Assembly: GCA_039177505.1 (NCBI GenBank)
Contig: JBCDFR010000012.1
Span: 12,265 to 76,264 of the forward strand
DNA: 64,000 bases
Origin: JABSQH01 sp039177505
Lineage (GTDB): Bacteria; Actinomycetota; Acidimicrobiia; Acidimicrobiales; Ilumatobacteraceae
Reading direction: 5' to 3'
Part shown: in pieces, positions 50,806 through 60,300 of the stretch
How the letters are laid out: each line of letters begins with the position of its first letter
Numbering within the stretch: the first letter of the stretch is position 1
Made by a program: the position numbers and the translations under genes
The notes under the pieces: generated by a model
The model's input: only the letters and a program-made list of their open reading frames with translations
What the model was told of the DNA's origin: nothing
Databases searched by the model: none

Positions 50806-50812
50806 GAGAACG

Positions 50813-51307
50813 ATGTCCGACGCTCCCGCTCCTCCGACGGGGGTGCCGGCGACCCCACCGCCACCGCCACCGAGTTCGGCGCGCATCGCCCGCGCCGGCG
50901 AGCTGACGACCGCGTGGCGGATGACACTCGCCGCGACGTGGGCCGCGGCATTCTTCGCCTACGCCGCAGTGTGGAAGACCAGCGAGGAACTCGGCATCGG
51001 CACGTGGTGGCTTGGCGCCCGGTCGAGTCCCACTCCGGTGATCGTGCGGATCATCCCGTTCACCATCATCGTCGTCATCGGCGTCGCCTCGACTTATGCA
51101 ATGCGCGGCGTGCCATGGCTCAACCTCGGCGGCGCCGCCGCGATGGCGGGGATCGCGATTCCGGACTTTGCCCGCAGCACTGGGCTGGCGGCGATCGAGC
51201 TGACCATCGCAGGGGCAGTGGCGATCGTCGCCATCGCGTCGTTCACAGGGCGGTATCGGCCCGCGCCGCCGGGACCACCGACGGTAGCGTCACCGCCCGA
51301 TGAGTGA
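50813..51307 (+). CDS. Small integral membrane protein, unknown function
   Basis: This 164-residue protein has a Pro-rich cytosolic start (about 1-25) and four hydrophobic helices (about 36-52, 75-95, 104-120, 124-143), with a short Pro-rich tail. No family is recognised. It overlaps argG by eight bases, so the two are expressed together. Confidence 0.75.
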   Translation: MSDAPAPPTGVPATPPPPPPSSARIARAGELTTAWRMTLAATWAAAFFAYAAVWKTSEELGIGTWWLGARSSPTPVIVRIIPFTIIVVIGVASTYAMRGVPWLNLGGAAAMAGIAIPDFARSTGLAAIELTIAGAVAIVAIASFTGRYRPAPPGPPTVASPPDE

Positions 51308-52652
51308 CCCTTCGAAGGACGCGGGCAGCCGCGCCAGAGTTCTGTCTTCGCTCCCCACCGGTGAGCGTGTCGGCATTGCGTTCTCCGGCGGCCTCGACAC
51401 ATCCGCCGCCGTCGCATGGATGCGCGAACGCGGGGCAATTCCCTACGCCTACACCGCGGACCTGGGCCAATACGACGAGCCCGACCTCGCCAGCGTGCCC
51501 GACCGGGCAATGGAGTACGGCGCCGAAGCCGGACGACTGGTCGACTGTCGCGACGAACTGGTCCGTGAGGGGCTGATCGCGCTCCAGTGCGGCGCCTTCC
51601 ACATCCGCACGGCCGGCCGCACCTACTTCAACACCACCCCGCTCGGACGGGCGGTGACGGGCACGCTGCTGGTGCAAGCGATGCGCGACGACGATGTCGA
51701 CATCTGGGGCGACGGGTCGACGTACAAGGGCAACGACATCGAGCGCTTCTACCGCTACGGATTGCTGGTCAACGCCGATCTGCGGGTGTACAAGCCGTGG
51801 CTCGATCCGACGTTTGTCGACGAGCTCGGCGGGCGCCAAGGCATGAGCGAGTTCCTCGTCGCCCGTCACCTGCCCTACCGCGACCCGGTCGAGAAGGCCT
51901 ACTCGACCGACGCCAACATCTGGGGCGCCACCCACGAGGCCAAGGCGCTCGAAGAGCTGTCGACCTCGATGGAAATCGTGTCGCCGATCATGGGCGTCGC
52001 CCACTGGGATCCCGCAGTGCCGATCGAACCTGAGGACGTGTCGATCCGCTTCGAGGAAGGGTGGCCCGTGGCGATCAACGGGGCCACGTTCGCCACACCG
52101 GTCGACCTCGTACTCGAGGCCAATCTGATCGGCGGTCGCCACGGCCTTGGGATGAGCGACCAGATCGAGAACCGCATCATCGAGGCCAAGAGCCGGGGCA
52201 TCTACGAAGGCCCTGCACTGGCACTGCTGCAGATCGCCTACGAACGACTGCTCACCGGCATCCACAACGAGAACACCTTGGAGAGCTACGACACGATGGG
52301 GCGCCGCCTCGGGCGGTTGCTCTACGAGGGACGTTGGTTCGACCCCCAGAGCCTGATGTTGCGCGAACCGCTGCTCCGCTGGGTCGGCTCGACCGTGACC
52401 GGGGAGGTCACGCTGCGCCTGCGCCGTGGCGACGACTACACGATCCTCGACACGACCGGCCCGAACCTGACCTACGAACCAGACCGGCTCTCGATGGAGC
52501 GCGTCGAGGACGCCGCGTTCGGTCCGCTCGACCGAATCGGACAGCTGACGATGCGCAACCTCGACATCACCGACACCCGCGACAAGCTCGGCCTGTACCG
52601 CTCGATCGGCAGCCTGACCCCCGGCGACGTCACCCAGGCCCTCGACCCCTGA
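51300..52652 (+). CDS. argG: Argininosuccinate synthase
   Basis: This 450-residue ATP-dependent ligase joins citrulline and aspartate in arginine synthesis. The PP-loop is AFSGGLDTSAAVAWM, and GDGSTYKGNDIERFYRYG and EKAYSTDANIWGATHEAK are substrate segments. The length and the latter motif fit the longer, E. coli-like type of ArgG rather than the approximately 400-residue form. No other arginine gene is near. Its stop is two bases before repeat B copy 4. Confidence 0.95.
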   Translation: MSDPSKDAGSRARVLSSLPTGERVGIAFSGGLDTSAAVAWMRERGAIPYAYTADLGQYDEPDLASVPDRAMEYGAEAGRLVDCRDELVREGLIALQCGAFHIRTAGRTYFNTTPLGRAVTGTLLVQAMRDDDVDIWGDGSTYKGNDIERFYRYGLLVNADLRVYKPWLDPTFVDELGGRQGMSEFLVARHLPYRDPVEKAYSTDANIWGATHEAKALEELSTSMEIVSPIMGVAHWDPAVPIEPEDVSIRFEEGWPVAINGATFATPVDLVLEANLIGGRHGLGMSDQIENRIIEAKSRGIYEGPALALLQIAYERLLTGIHNENTLESYDTMGRRLGRLLYEGRWFDPQSLMLREPLLRWVGSTVTGEVTLRLRRGDDYTILDTTGPNLTYEPDRLSMERVEDAAFGPLDRIGQLTMRNLDITDTRDKLGLYRSIGSLTPGDVTQALDP

Positions 52653-52654
52653 CA

Positions 52655-52705
52655 GAAATCCCGGGGATTCCGTGCGAAATCCGCACGTCCCCGCAAACAG
52701 CACGG
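52655..52705 (+). repeat. Intergenic repeat B, copy 4
   Basis: GAAATCCCGGGGATTCC, then CGTGCG-AAATC-CGCACG, ending AAACAGCACGG. First of a tandem pair at 60-bp pitch between convergent argG and the M20 peptidase. Confidence 0.85.
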
Positions 52706-52714
52706 CTCAGAGCG

Positions 52715-52765
52715 GAAATCCCGGGGATTCCGTGCGAAATTCGCACGTCTGCGACAACAGAACGG
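52715..52765 (+). repeat. Intergenic repeat B, copy 5
   Basis: Same as copy 4 with loop AAATT and ending ACAACAGAACGG. It abuts the stop codon of the M20 peptidase (minus strand). The pair probably ends both transcripts. Confidence 0.85.
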
Positions 52766-53920
52766 CTACGGCGCGAGCAGTTGGGCGACGATGCCGGCGA
52801 TCAACTGCGCCCGTCCAGGCATCGTATCGACCTCGACGAACTCGTGATCGGCGTGCGCACCGCCCCCGACCGCACCCAGCCCGTCGAGCGTCGGCACGCC
52901 GATCGCTGCGGTGAAGTTGCCGTCGCTGCCGCCGCCGACAGCGACGCCGTCGAGCTGTGGATGCACCGAGGTGGCCAAGGGAAACAACGTCGCCGACGCC
53001 GACTCCGGCATCGGCGGACGATTCACCGCACCCGTGATCTCGATCTCGGCCTCGGGGTGCGCGGCCACCAACGCAGCCATCTCGGATTCCACTCGTCGTG
53101 CCTCTTCGGCCGACTCCACCCGTACGTCGACACTCATCCGCGCTTCGGCCGGCACGACATTGTCGGCTGTGCCCGCCGACGCAACCGTCGGCGTCACCGT
53201 GGTGCCGATTTCGGGCCGGCCGATCGCGGCGATCGTCAGGACCTGCTCGGCCGCTTCGATCAGGGCGTTGACGCCACGTTCCGGCTCGAGTCCAGCGTGA
53301 GCCGCCCGACCACCGATGCGCACCTCGAAGGTTCCACACCCCTTGCGCCCCGTCTTCACCGCTCCCCCATCGCCCGAGGGCTCGAGCACCAGCACGGCAC
53401 CGCATGCCTGCGCCCGCTCCTCGATCAGCGCCCGCGAGGCCCTGGAGCCGACCTCCTCATCTGAGCTGAACAACAGCTCGACGCCGTCAAGCGACTGACC
53501 GTCGCGGCGCAACTCGGCGAGCCCGTAGAGGGCTTGCACGATGCCGCCCAGCATGTCGAACACGCCTGGCCCGGTGGCCCGGCCATCACGCACCGTGAAC
53601 GGCCGCTCGGCCAACGTGCCGGCCGGAAAGACCGTGTCGTGGTGGCCGAGCAGCAGGACCTTCGACGAGGGCCCCCCACGCCACCACACGTGTGGTCCCG
53701 CCGGGCTGTCGACGAGTTGCGCCGGTGTGCCGAGGTGCCGTTCGATCATGGCCGCCAACTCCGCAGCAGATACGGCGAGCAACGTGGGGTCGTGCGAAGG
53801 CGACTCGACCTCGACCAGACGGCGGAGGTCGCCGAGCATCGCGTCGAGATCGAACCGCTCGATCGAAGGCAACATTTCGAGCACCTCCGACACCGTATCG
53901 AGGTCGCCAGCTGACATCAT
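52766..53920 (-). CDS. M20-family metallopeptidase (carboxypeptidase G2-like)
   Basis: This protein of about 384 residues has zinc ligands His and Asp in LLGHHDTVFPAG, catalytic Glu-Glu in FSSDEEVGS, further ligands in LEPSGDGG and, near the end, His in GGGAHADHEFV. A dimerisation domain (GGRAAHAGLEPERGVNALIEA) is inserted. Glutamyl or acyl-amino-acid substrates are typical; the true one is unknown. The start is one of two tandem ATGs at 53920 and 53917, only eight bases from the start of the divergent hydrolase. Confidence 0.9.
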   Translation of the reverse strand: MMSAGDLDTVSEVLEMLPSIERFDLDAMLGDLRRLVEVESPSHDPTLLAVSAAELAAMIERHLGTPAQLVDSPAGPHVWWRGGPSSKVLLLGHHDTVFPAGTLAERPFTVRDGRATGPGVFDMLGGIVQALYGLAELRRDGQSLDGVELLFSSDEEVGSRASRALIEERAQACGAVLVLEPSGDGGAVKTGRKGCGTFEVRIGGRAAHAGLEPERGVNALIEAAEQVLTIAAIGRPEIGTTVTPTVASAGTADNVVPAEARMSVDVRVESAEEARRVESEMAALVAAHPEAEIEITGAVNRPPMPESASATLFPLATSVHPQLDGVAVGGGSDGNFTAAIGVPTLDGLGAVGGGAHADHEFVEVDTMPGRAQLIAGIVAQLLAP

Positions 53921-53928
53921 CGCCGTTC

Positions 53929-56214
53929 GTGCATCGACCCCTACCGATTCTGCTGATCGCGTCAGCCCTGCTCGCGGCCGCCTGTTCCTCCGACAGCAGC
54001 GAGACCAGCGACAGCAATGCGTCGACGGTAGCGACCACCGCGTCAACAGCCACGGCGCCGACCACCGCAGGCCCGACGACGACCGAACCAGCGTCGACGT
54101 CCAGCGCCCTCCCGACGATCGAACTCGACGTCGCCCTCCAGCCGGGTGTGGAGCAACTCGCGATCACCGGTGCGCCGGTCGGCGCCACGCTGCAGATTGC
54201 CCCGGCGAGCGATCCAGCGGGACCAACGGCTGACGGAACGGTCGACGAGTTCGGATCGTTGCTCTTCCGTGGGCTCGACGGCGATGCCGACTATGTGATC
54301 GTCACCGACGACGGCGTGAGCGAACCCTTCACCACCCTCGATCGTGCGACCCACCCCGAGGCAGACTTCTACGCAAGTCAGCAGATCGATCCGGGATACG
54401 GCTACATCACCACCCGTGACGGCACCACACTCAGCGCCAACGTGTCGCTGCCCGGACCCGTCGAAGACGGCCCGTATCCCACGGTCGTCGAGTATTCGGG
54501 GTACACCCCGAGCAACCCGGACGAGGCTGGGTTCGCCGCCCTGTTCAACTCGTTGGGCTACGCGTACGTCGGCGTCAATATGCGCGGCACCGGCTGCTCT
54601 GGCGGCTCGTTTCGGTACTTCGAATACGCCCAGAGCCTCGACGGCTACGACGCGATCGAGGCAATCGCCTCCCAGCCGTGGGTGCAGGGCAACCGGGTCG
54701 GAATGGTGGGGCTGTCGTACCCCGGCATCAGCCAGTTGTTCGTCGCCCAAACGCAACCGCCCTCATTGGCCGCGATCACGCCGTTGTCGGTGATCGACGA
54801 CAGCTACAACTCGACGTTGTACCCCGGGGGAATCTTGAACACCGGTTTCGCCGTGGAGTGGATCCAGGACCGGCTCGACAACGGCGAGCCCGAAGGACAA
54901 GAGTGGGCGGCACAGCGAATCGCCGCCGGCGACCAGGAGTGCGCCGACAACCAGCTCCTTCGGTTGCAGAACCCCGATCTCGTTCAGGAGATCCGTGACA
55001 CACCGTTCTACGATGCGGCGCTCGCAGATGAGCTGTCGCCCGCATTGTTCGCCGACCAAATCGAGGTTCCGACATTCATCGCCGGGGCATGGCAGGACGA
55101 GCAGACCGGCGGCCGGTACCCATCGATCCTCGATGACTTCAGCGGCACCGACCAGCTCTACGCCTCGCTCGTGAACGGTCTCCATTTCGAGTCGATCTCG
55201 CCGGGCATCCTGCCGCGTTATGCCGAGTTCCTCGATCTCTATGTGGCCGAACGAGTTCCGACGCTCGGCGCGGCCCGGCTCGTCGCGCCGCTACTGGGCG
55301 CAGGGGTCTTCGGCGTCGATGGCATCGAGCTGCCCCCCGATCGATTCACCGGGCTGACCTACGAGGAAGCGCTTGCAGCGTTCGAGGCCGAGCCGCCGAT
55401 CCAGGTGCTGTTCGAACAGGGAGCGGCCGAGGGTCAGTCGCCGCTTTCGCCGCTCCCGAGATTCGTCGAGTCGTTCGACGCCTGGCCGATACCGCAGACC
55501 GAGCCAACGCGCTGGTATCTCGGCGGCGACGGCACCGGCGGTGGCACCCTGACACCCGAGCCACCGGGCGATAATGGATCGAGTCAGTACCTGGCACTGC
55601 CCGACGGTGTACCCCCGACGTTCTGGGGCGGCAATGCATCAGACCTGTGGCGAGCCGACGTGACGTGGAATTGGCAGGAGCCGGCGCCGGGCACGTTTGT
55701 GTCGTTTGCGACGGATCCGCTGACGGAGAGCCTCGTGATGGCCGGATCGGGATCAGCCGACCTCTGGGTGCAGTCGAACCTGGGCGACACGGACCTCGAG
55801 GTGACGCTCACCGAGGTGCGCCCCGACGGCAGCGAGGTGTACGTGCAGTCGGGTTGGCTGCGCGCCAGCCATCGGGCACTCGACGTCGATGCGTCGACCG
55901 AACTCCAGCCCGTGCACACCCATCTCGAAGCCGATGCCGTCGCGCTTCCTGAGGGCGAGTTCGCACTGGCGCGCGTGGAGATCTTTCCGTTCGCGCACGT
56001 CTTTTACGCCGGCTCGCAGATCCGACTGTCGATCGACGCGCCGGGCGGCAATCGTGCGGTGTGGGAGTTCGCCACCCTTGCGAACGGCGAGCAGGTAACG
56101 ATCGCCACCGGCGGCGACACACCCTCCTCGGTGGTCCTCCCGGTGCTCCCGGGTGTCGACGCTCCGGCCACCCCGCCCCCGTGCACAAGCTTGCGCGGCC
56201 AACCCTGCCGCTGA
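53929..56214 (+). CDS. CocE/NonD-family hydrolase lipoprotein (X-Pro dipeptidyl-peptidase fold)
   Basis: This protein of about 761 residues has signal peptide HRPLPILLIASALLAAAC (lipobox AAAC), then a Ser/Thr linker and a small beta domain (about 65-140). The alpha/beta hydrolase core follows (from DGTTLSANVSLPG; VNMRGTGCSGG; nucleophile elbow GLSYPG), then a C-terminal jelly-roll domain (VTWNWQEPAPGTFVSF...). Family members are secreted esterases, acylases or Xaa-Pro peptidases. GTG 53929 is chosen because it opens the signal peptide; the longer frame to 53692 would cover the M20 gene. Confidence 0.88.
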   Translation: MHRPLPILLIASALLAAACSSDSSETSDSNASTVATTASTATAPTTAGPTTTEPASTSSALPTIELDVALQPGVEQLAITGAPVGATLQIAPASDPAGPTADGTVDEFGSLLFRGLDGDADYVIVTDDGVSEPFTTLDRATHPEADFYASQQIDPGYGYITTRDGTTLSANVSLPGPVEDGPYPTVVEYSGYTPSNPDEAGFAALFNSLGYAYVGVNMRGTGCSGGSFRYFEYAQSLDGYDAIEAIASQPWVQGNRVGMVGLSYPGISQLFVAQTQPPSLAAITPLSVIDDSYNSTLYPGGILNTGFAVEWIQDRLDNGEPEGQEWAAQRIAAGDQECADNQLLRLQNPDLVQEIRDTPFYDAALADELSPALFADQIEVPTFIAGAWQDEQTGGRYPSILDDFSGTDQLYASLVNGLHFESISPGILPRYAEFLDLYVAERVPTLGAARLVAPLLGAGVFGVDGIELPPDRFTGLTYEEALAAFEAEPPIQVLFEQGAAEGQSPLSPLPRFVESFDAWPIPQTEPTRWYLGGDGTGGGTLTPEPPGDNGSSQYLALPDGVPPTFWGGNASDLWRADVTWNWQEPAPGTFVSFATDPLTESLVMAGSGSADLWVQSNLGDTDLEVTLTEVRPDGSEVYVQSGWLRASHRALDVDASTELQPVHTHLEADAVALPEGEFALARVEIFPFAHVFYAGSQIRLSIDAPGGNRAVWEFATLANGEQVTIATGGDTPSSVVLPVLPGVDAPATPPPCTSLRGQPCR

Positions 56215-56217
56215 GCC

Positions 56218-56268
56218 GAAAAACTGGGGACTCTGTGCGATTTTCGCCTGTTGCGGCACACGGAACAG
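56218..56268 (+). repeat. Intergenic repeat B, copy 6 (degenerate)
   Basis: GAAAAACTGGGGACTCTGTG, then a weakened hairpin (TGTGCG-ATTTT-CGCCTG) and CGGAACAG. It lies between the convergent CocE-type hydrolase and PfkB kinase genes, four bases after the first stop. Confidence 0.65.
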
Positions 56269-56270
56269 CG

Positions 56271-57164
56271 CTATAACTCGTTGCGCCGCGGCGGGTCGGC
56301 GCCACGGCGGGTGACGACGATGCCTGCGGCGGCTGTGCCGAAAGCAACGGCGTGGGCGAGGAGGTCGACGCCCTGGGATGAGCGGATGTCGGCGGGCCTG
56401 ACGCCGCCACGCAACAGCTCGGCGATCACCGCGCCGCCAAAGGTGTCACCGGCACCAATCGTGTCGACGATCGGCGCGGGCGGCGGTGGCACCGGCACCG
56501 TGACCGACCGAGTGTCCGCGTAGATGGCGGTTGCCTCGCTGCCCGCCGTGACGATGACCGCACCTGCTCCGCGATCAAGCATCGACCGAACCGAGATGTC
56601 GGGTCCGAGGTATGCGAGGTCCTCGTCGCTCACTTTCACCACATCGGCGCGGCGAAGCACCGCCGACAGGCGTTCGAGGTAGCCCATGCGGTCTGCGATC
56701 ACCAATGGGCGTGCGTTCACGTCGACCATCACGAGGCACTCCCGGTTGGTGGCGAGGACCCCAGTCTGAACGGTGTCGGCCATGGGCTCAAACACGAGGC
56801 CGAGACCTCCCGTGAACACCGCGGCCGGGCTGATCGTCGGCCACTCGGCGTACTCGGGCGCCGAGGTCGCCTCGATGTAGAACCGATACGTCGCCACACC
56901 ATCAGCGTCGATCTCGGCTGCAGCCAAGGTCGTCGGCGCCGCAGTGTGGTGGACGTGAGAGAGCCACACGCCGTCGTCACCGAGCTGGCGAGCGAGCATC
57001 GTCCCGAAACGGTCGTCGGACAGTGCTCCACCGAACTCGACGTCAGCACCGACACGCGATGCGGCTCGAGCCGTATTGAACGGGGCACCCCCGAGAGCGG
57101 CGTCGACCGTCCCGTCCGGGGCGATCACCAGATCGACCAGGGCTTCCCCGACGACCAGCAACAT
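56271..57164 (-). CDS. PfkB-family sugar kinase (fructokinase-like)
   Basis: This 297-residue kinase has the N-terminal GEALVDLVIAPDG, the di-glycine LGGAPFNTARAASRVG and the catalytic/anion-hole motif DTIGAGDTFGGA. It phosphorylates a sugar with ATP; fructokinase is most likely by form. Start ATG 57164, with GGGACG close upstream and CATGAT at six bases as a weak -10. Confidence 0.9.
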   Translation of the reverse strand: MLLVVGEALVDLVIAPDGTVDAALGGAPFNTARAASRVGADVEFGGALSDDRFGTMLARQLGDDGVWLSHVHHTAAPTTLAAAEIDADGVATYRFYIEATSAPEYAEWPTISPAAVFTGGLGLVFEPMADTVQTGVLATNRECLVMVDVNARPLVIADRMGYLERLSAVLRRADVVKVSDEDLAYLGPDISVRSMLDRGAGAVIVTAGSEATAIYADTRSVTVPVPPPPAPIVDTIGAGDTFGGAVIAELLRGGVRPADIRSSQGVDLLAHAVAFGTAAAGIVVTRRGADPPRRNEL

Positions 57165-57185
57165 CGTCCCATCATGCCCCGACCG

Positions 57186-57237
57186 CCGATTCTGTGTGCA
57201 GAAACGTGCGAAAAGCGCACGGAATCCCCGGTTTTTT
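57186..57237 (-). repeat. Intergenic repeat B, copy 7
   Basis: Minus-strand copy with CCGGGGATTCCGTGCG, plus-strand loop AAAAG, CGCACG and a tail ending ACACAGAATCGG. Unlike other copies it lies between divergent genes (PfkB and the indolepyruvate oxidoreductase), so here it cannot be a simple transcript end for a neighbour. Confidence 0.8.
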
Positions 57238-57313
57238 GGAGAGACGTGGGTGCCAGGGGTGGTGCGGGTCGGCTACAACTGCAGTAGGGCCGACGTTCAC
57301 AAAGGGGTTGACG

Positions 57314-60300
57314 ATGAGCATCCGGACTTACGAGCTGGCCGACCGGTTTCGGCTCGAAGACGGCACGGTATTCCTCAGCGGCGTCCAGGCCCTGGCCCGG
57401 CTCCCCGTCGATCAGCTGCGCCTCGATCGGCGGCTCGGATTGACCACCGCTGCATTCGCTTCTGGCTACCAGGGTTCGCCACTCGGCACGTATACCGAAG
57501 AGCTGCAGCGCGCCAGCCGCGCCGCCGGCGGCGACAACCGCGATGAGCTGCCGATCGTGATCCAACCGGCGGTCAACGAGGAGCTGGCCGCGACAGCGGT
57601 AATGGGCAGCCAGCTGGCGATGACTCTCGACGACGCGCGCTACGACGGTGTGGTCGGGATCTGGTACGGCAAAGGTCCCGGTCTCGACCGCAGCTCGGAT
57701 GCGATCCGCCACGCGGTGTTCGCCGGTACCTCAGCGCACGGGGGCGTCGTCGCCGTGGTCGGAGACGACCCGGCAGCCAAGAGTTCGACCGTGCCGTCTT
57801 CGAGCGACGCGACCATGGTCGACCTGCACATGCCGCTGCTGTTCCCGGGCGACGTTCAAGAAGCGCTCGACCTCTCGCGCCACGCTGTGGCGTTGTCCCG
57901 ATCGTGCGGACTGTGGTCGGGAATCAAGCTCGTCACCCACGTCGCCGACGGCACAGGCACGGTCGATGTGCACCCCGATCGCATTCGACCGAGTGCTCCG
58001 GTCGTCGAGATCGACGGCCGCCCGTTCCAACCCACCCCCAACGGCCGGCTCCTCACGCCCTACACCCTCGACATGGAGCGCGAATTCGCCGAGGTGCGCT
58101 CGGTACTGGCCCGCCGCTACGGCGTCGACAACCACCTCAACCGGGTCACGGTCCGCACACCCGACGACTGGTTGGGCATCGCCGCGTGCGGACACACGTA
58201 CCACGAGCTGCGCGAGGCGTTGCGGGTGCTGGGACTCGGCTCCGACGACGATCTGCGGGCAGCCGGTGTCCGCCTCTTCCAGCTCCTCATGCCCGTACCG
58301 CTCGACTCGCGACAGGTGATCGAGTTCGGCGGTGACCTCGACGAGCTGCTGGTGATCGAGGACAAGAACCCGACGCTCGAACGTTGGATCAAGTCGGCGA
58401 TGTACGACTCGCCGCACCGTCCGGCGATCACCGGTCGTACCGATCCCGAGGGAGTAGCACTCGTTCCCGGGCACGGGACCCTCGACGTCGACCGGCTGAT
58501 CGAGCCGCTCCATCGCCGTCTCGCCACGCGCCTCGGCGACCGCCTCCCACCACTCGAACAACTGACGCAGCCAGAACGTCCGCGAATTCCGGTCTCGGTC
58601 GCCCGTACCCCGTTCTACTGCTCGGGGTGCCCGCACAACTCGAGCACACGCGTGGAGCCTGGGACGCTGGTCGGCGGCGGGATCGGGTGCCACGCGATGG
58701 TGGCGATGATGGATCCCGACCGTGTCGGCGACATCGTCGGACTGACGCAGATGGGCGGCGAGGGCGCACAGTGGATCGGTATCGAGCCATTCGTCGACCG
58801 TGATCACCTCGTCCAGAATCTCGGCGACGGAACGTTTTTCCATTCGGGCTCGTTGGCTATTCGCGCCGCCGTCGCTGCGAACATCGACATCACATACAAG
58901 CTGCTCCACAACGGCACCGTTGCGATGACGGGCGGCCAGGATGCGCAGGGTGCGATGGCCGTGCCCGATGTCGCGGCGATGCTCCTGCTCGAGGGGGTGC
59001 AGCGGGTGATCGTGACCACCGACGACGTGACGCGCCACGCCACGATGCCGGCCGGGGTCGACGTGTGGGACCGCAGCCGGCTCGACGAGGCGCAACAGGT
59101 CCTCGCCGAGATCCCGGGCGTCACCGTGCTGATCCACGACCAAGCATGTGCGGCAGAACTACGCCGAGGCCGCTCGCGCGGCACCATCGCGACGCCGGGT
59201 TTCCGTGTGGTGATCAATGAGCGGGTGTGCGAAGGCTGCGGCGACTGTGGCGACAAGAGCAACTGTTTGTCGGTTCAGCCGATCGCAACGCCGTGGGGTC
59301 GCAAAACACAGATCCATCAGTCGAGCTGCAACTTCGACCTGTCGTGCCTCCAGGGTGACTGCCCGTCGTTCGCCACGGTGACGACCGACGATGCCGACCG
59401 AACGCCCGACCGAGCGTCGATGCCTGAGCCTCCCGCACACATCGCCGCCCCGCACGCTCCGCTCGTCGACCCCGACGACTTCGTCGTACGGATGACTGGC
59501 ATCGGCGGAACCGGGGTGGTCACCGTCAGCCAGATCGTGGGCACTGCGGCGATGCTCGCCGATCGGCAGGTGCGTGGCCTCGACCAGACCGGGCTGTCGC
59601 AGAAGGCCGGTCCGGTCGTCAGCGACTTGGTGATCACCGCCGACGAGGTGGCCGCATCGAACCATGCCAACGCTTCAGGTGTCGATGCGATCGTCGCCTT
59701 CGACCTCTTGGTGGGGGCCAGCGAGGCCAACCTGCTCGGGGCTCGAGCCGACCGCACGGTGGTCGTTGCGTCAACCGACGCCGTCCCGACCGGCCAGATG
59801 GTCACTGACCCCGACTTGGCGATGCCCCCGACGCACACGCTGCTCGATCGGGTGGGCACGGTGACCCGATCTGATGCCAGCCATTATCTCGACGCCGGCG
59901 ACCTCGCGGTGCGACTGCTCGGTGCGACCACGACTGCGAACATCCTGTTGCTCGGCGTCGCTGTGCAATCCGGGGCGCTGCCGATTCCAGTCGAGGCGGT
60001 CGAGCGTGCGATCGAATTGAACGGCGTCGCCGTGCAGACGAACTTGCGGGCGTTCCGGTGGGGTCGAGCATGGATCGACGACCCGACGATCGTGCGCGCT
60101 GCTGCCGGGATACCCACACCGCCGCGCCCGGAATCGCTCGACGAGCTGATCGCGCGTTTGCGGTCCGACCTCGTCGACTACCAATCAGAGGCCTACGCCG
60201 CTCGATTCGTCGATGTGGTCAACCAAGCCCGCGCCGCCGAACAGGCCCTCGGTATCGACTCTGAGGTGTTCGCCGCGACAGTCGCTCGCAATCTGCACAA

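Noticed and set aside
48486..50807. Plus-strand open frame of 773 codons
   Set aside because: Antisense to the hydrolase, L,D-transpeptidase and glycosyltransferase genes; no recognisable domain.
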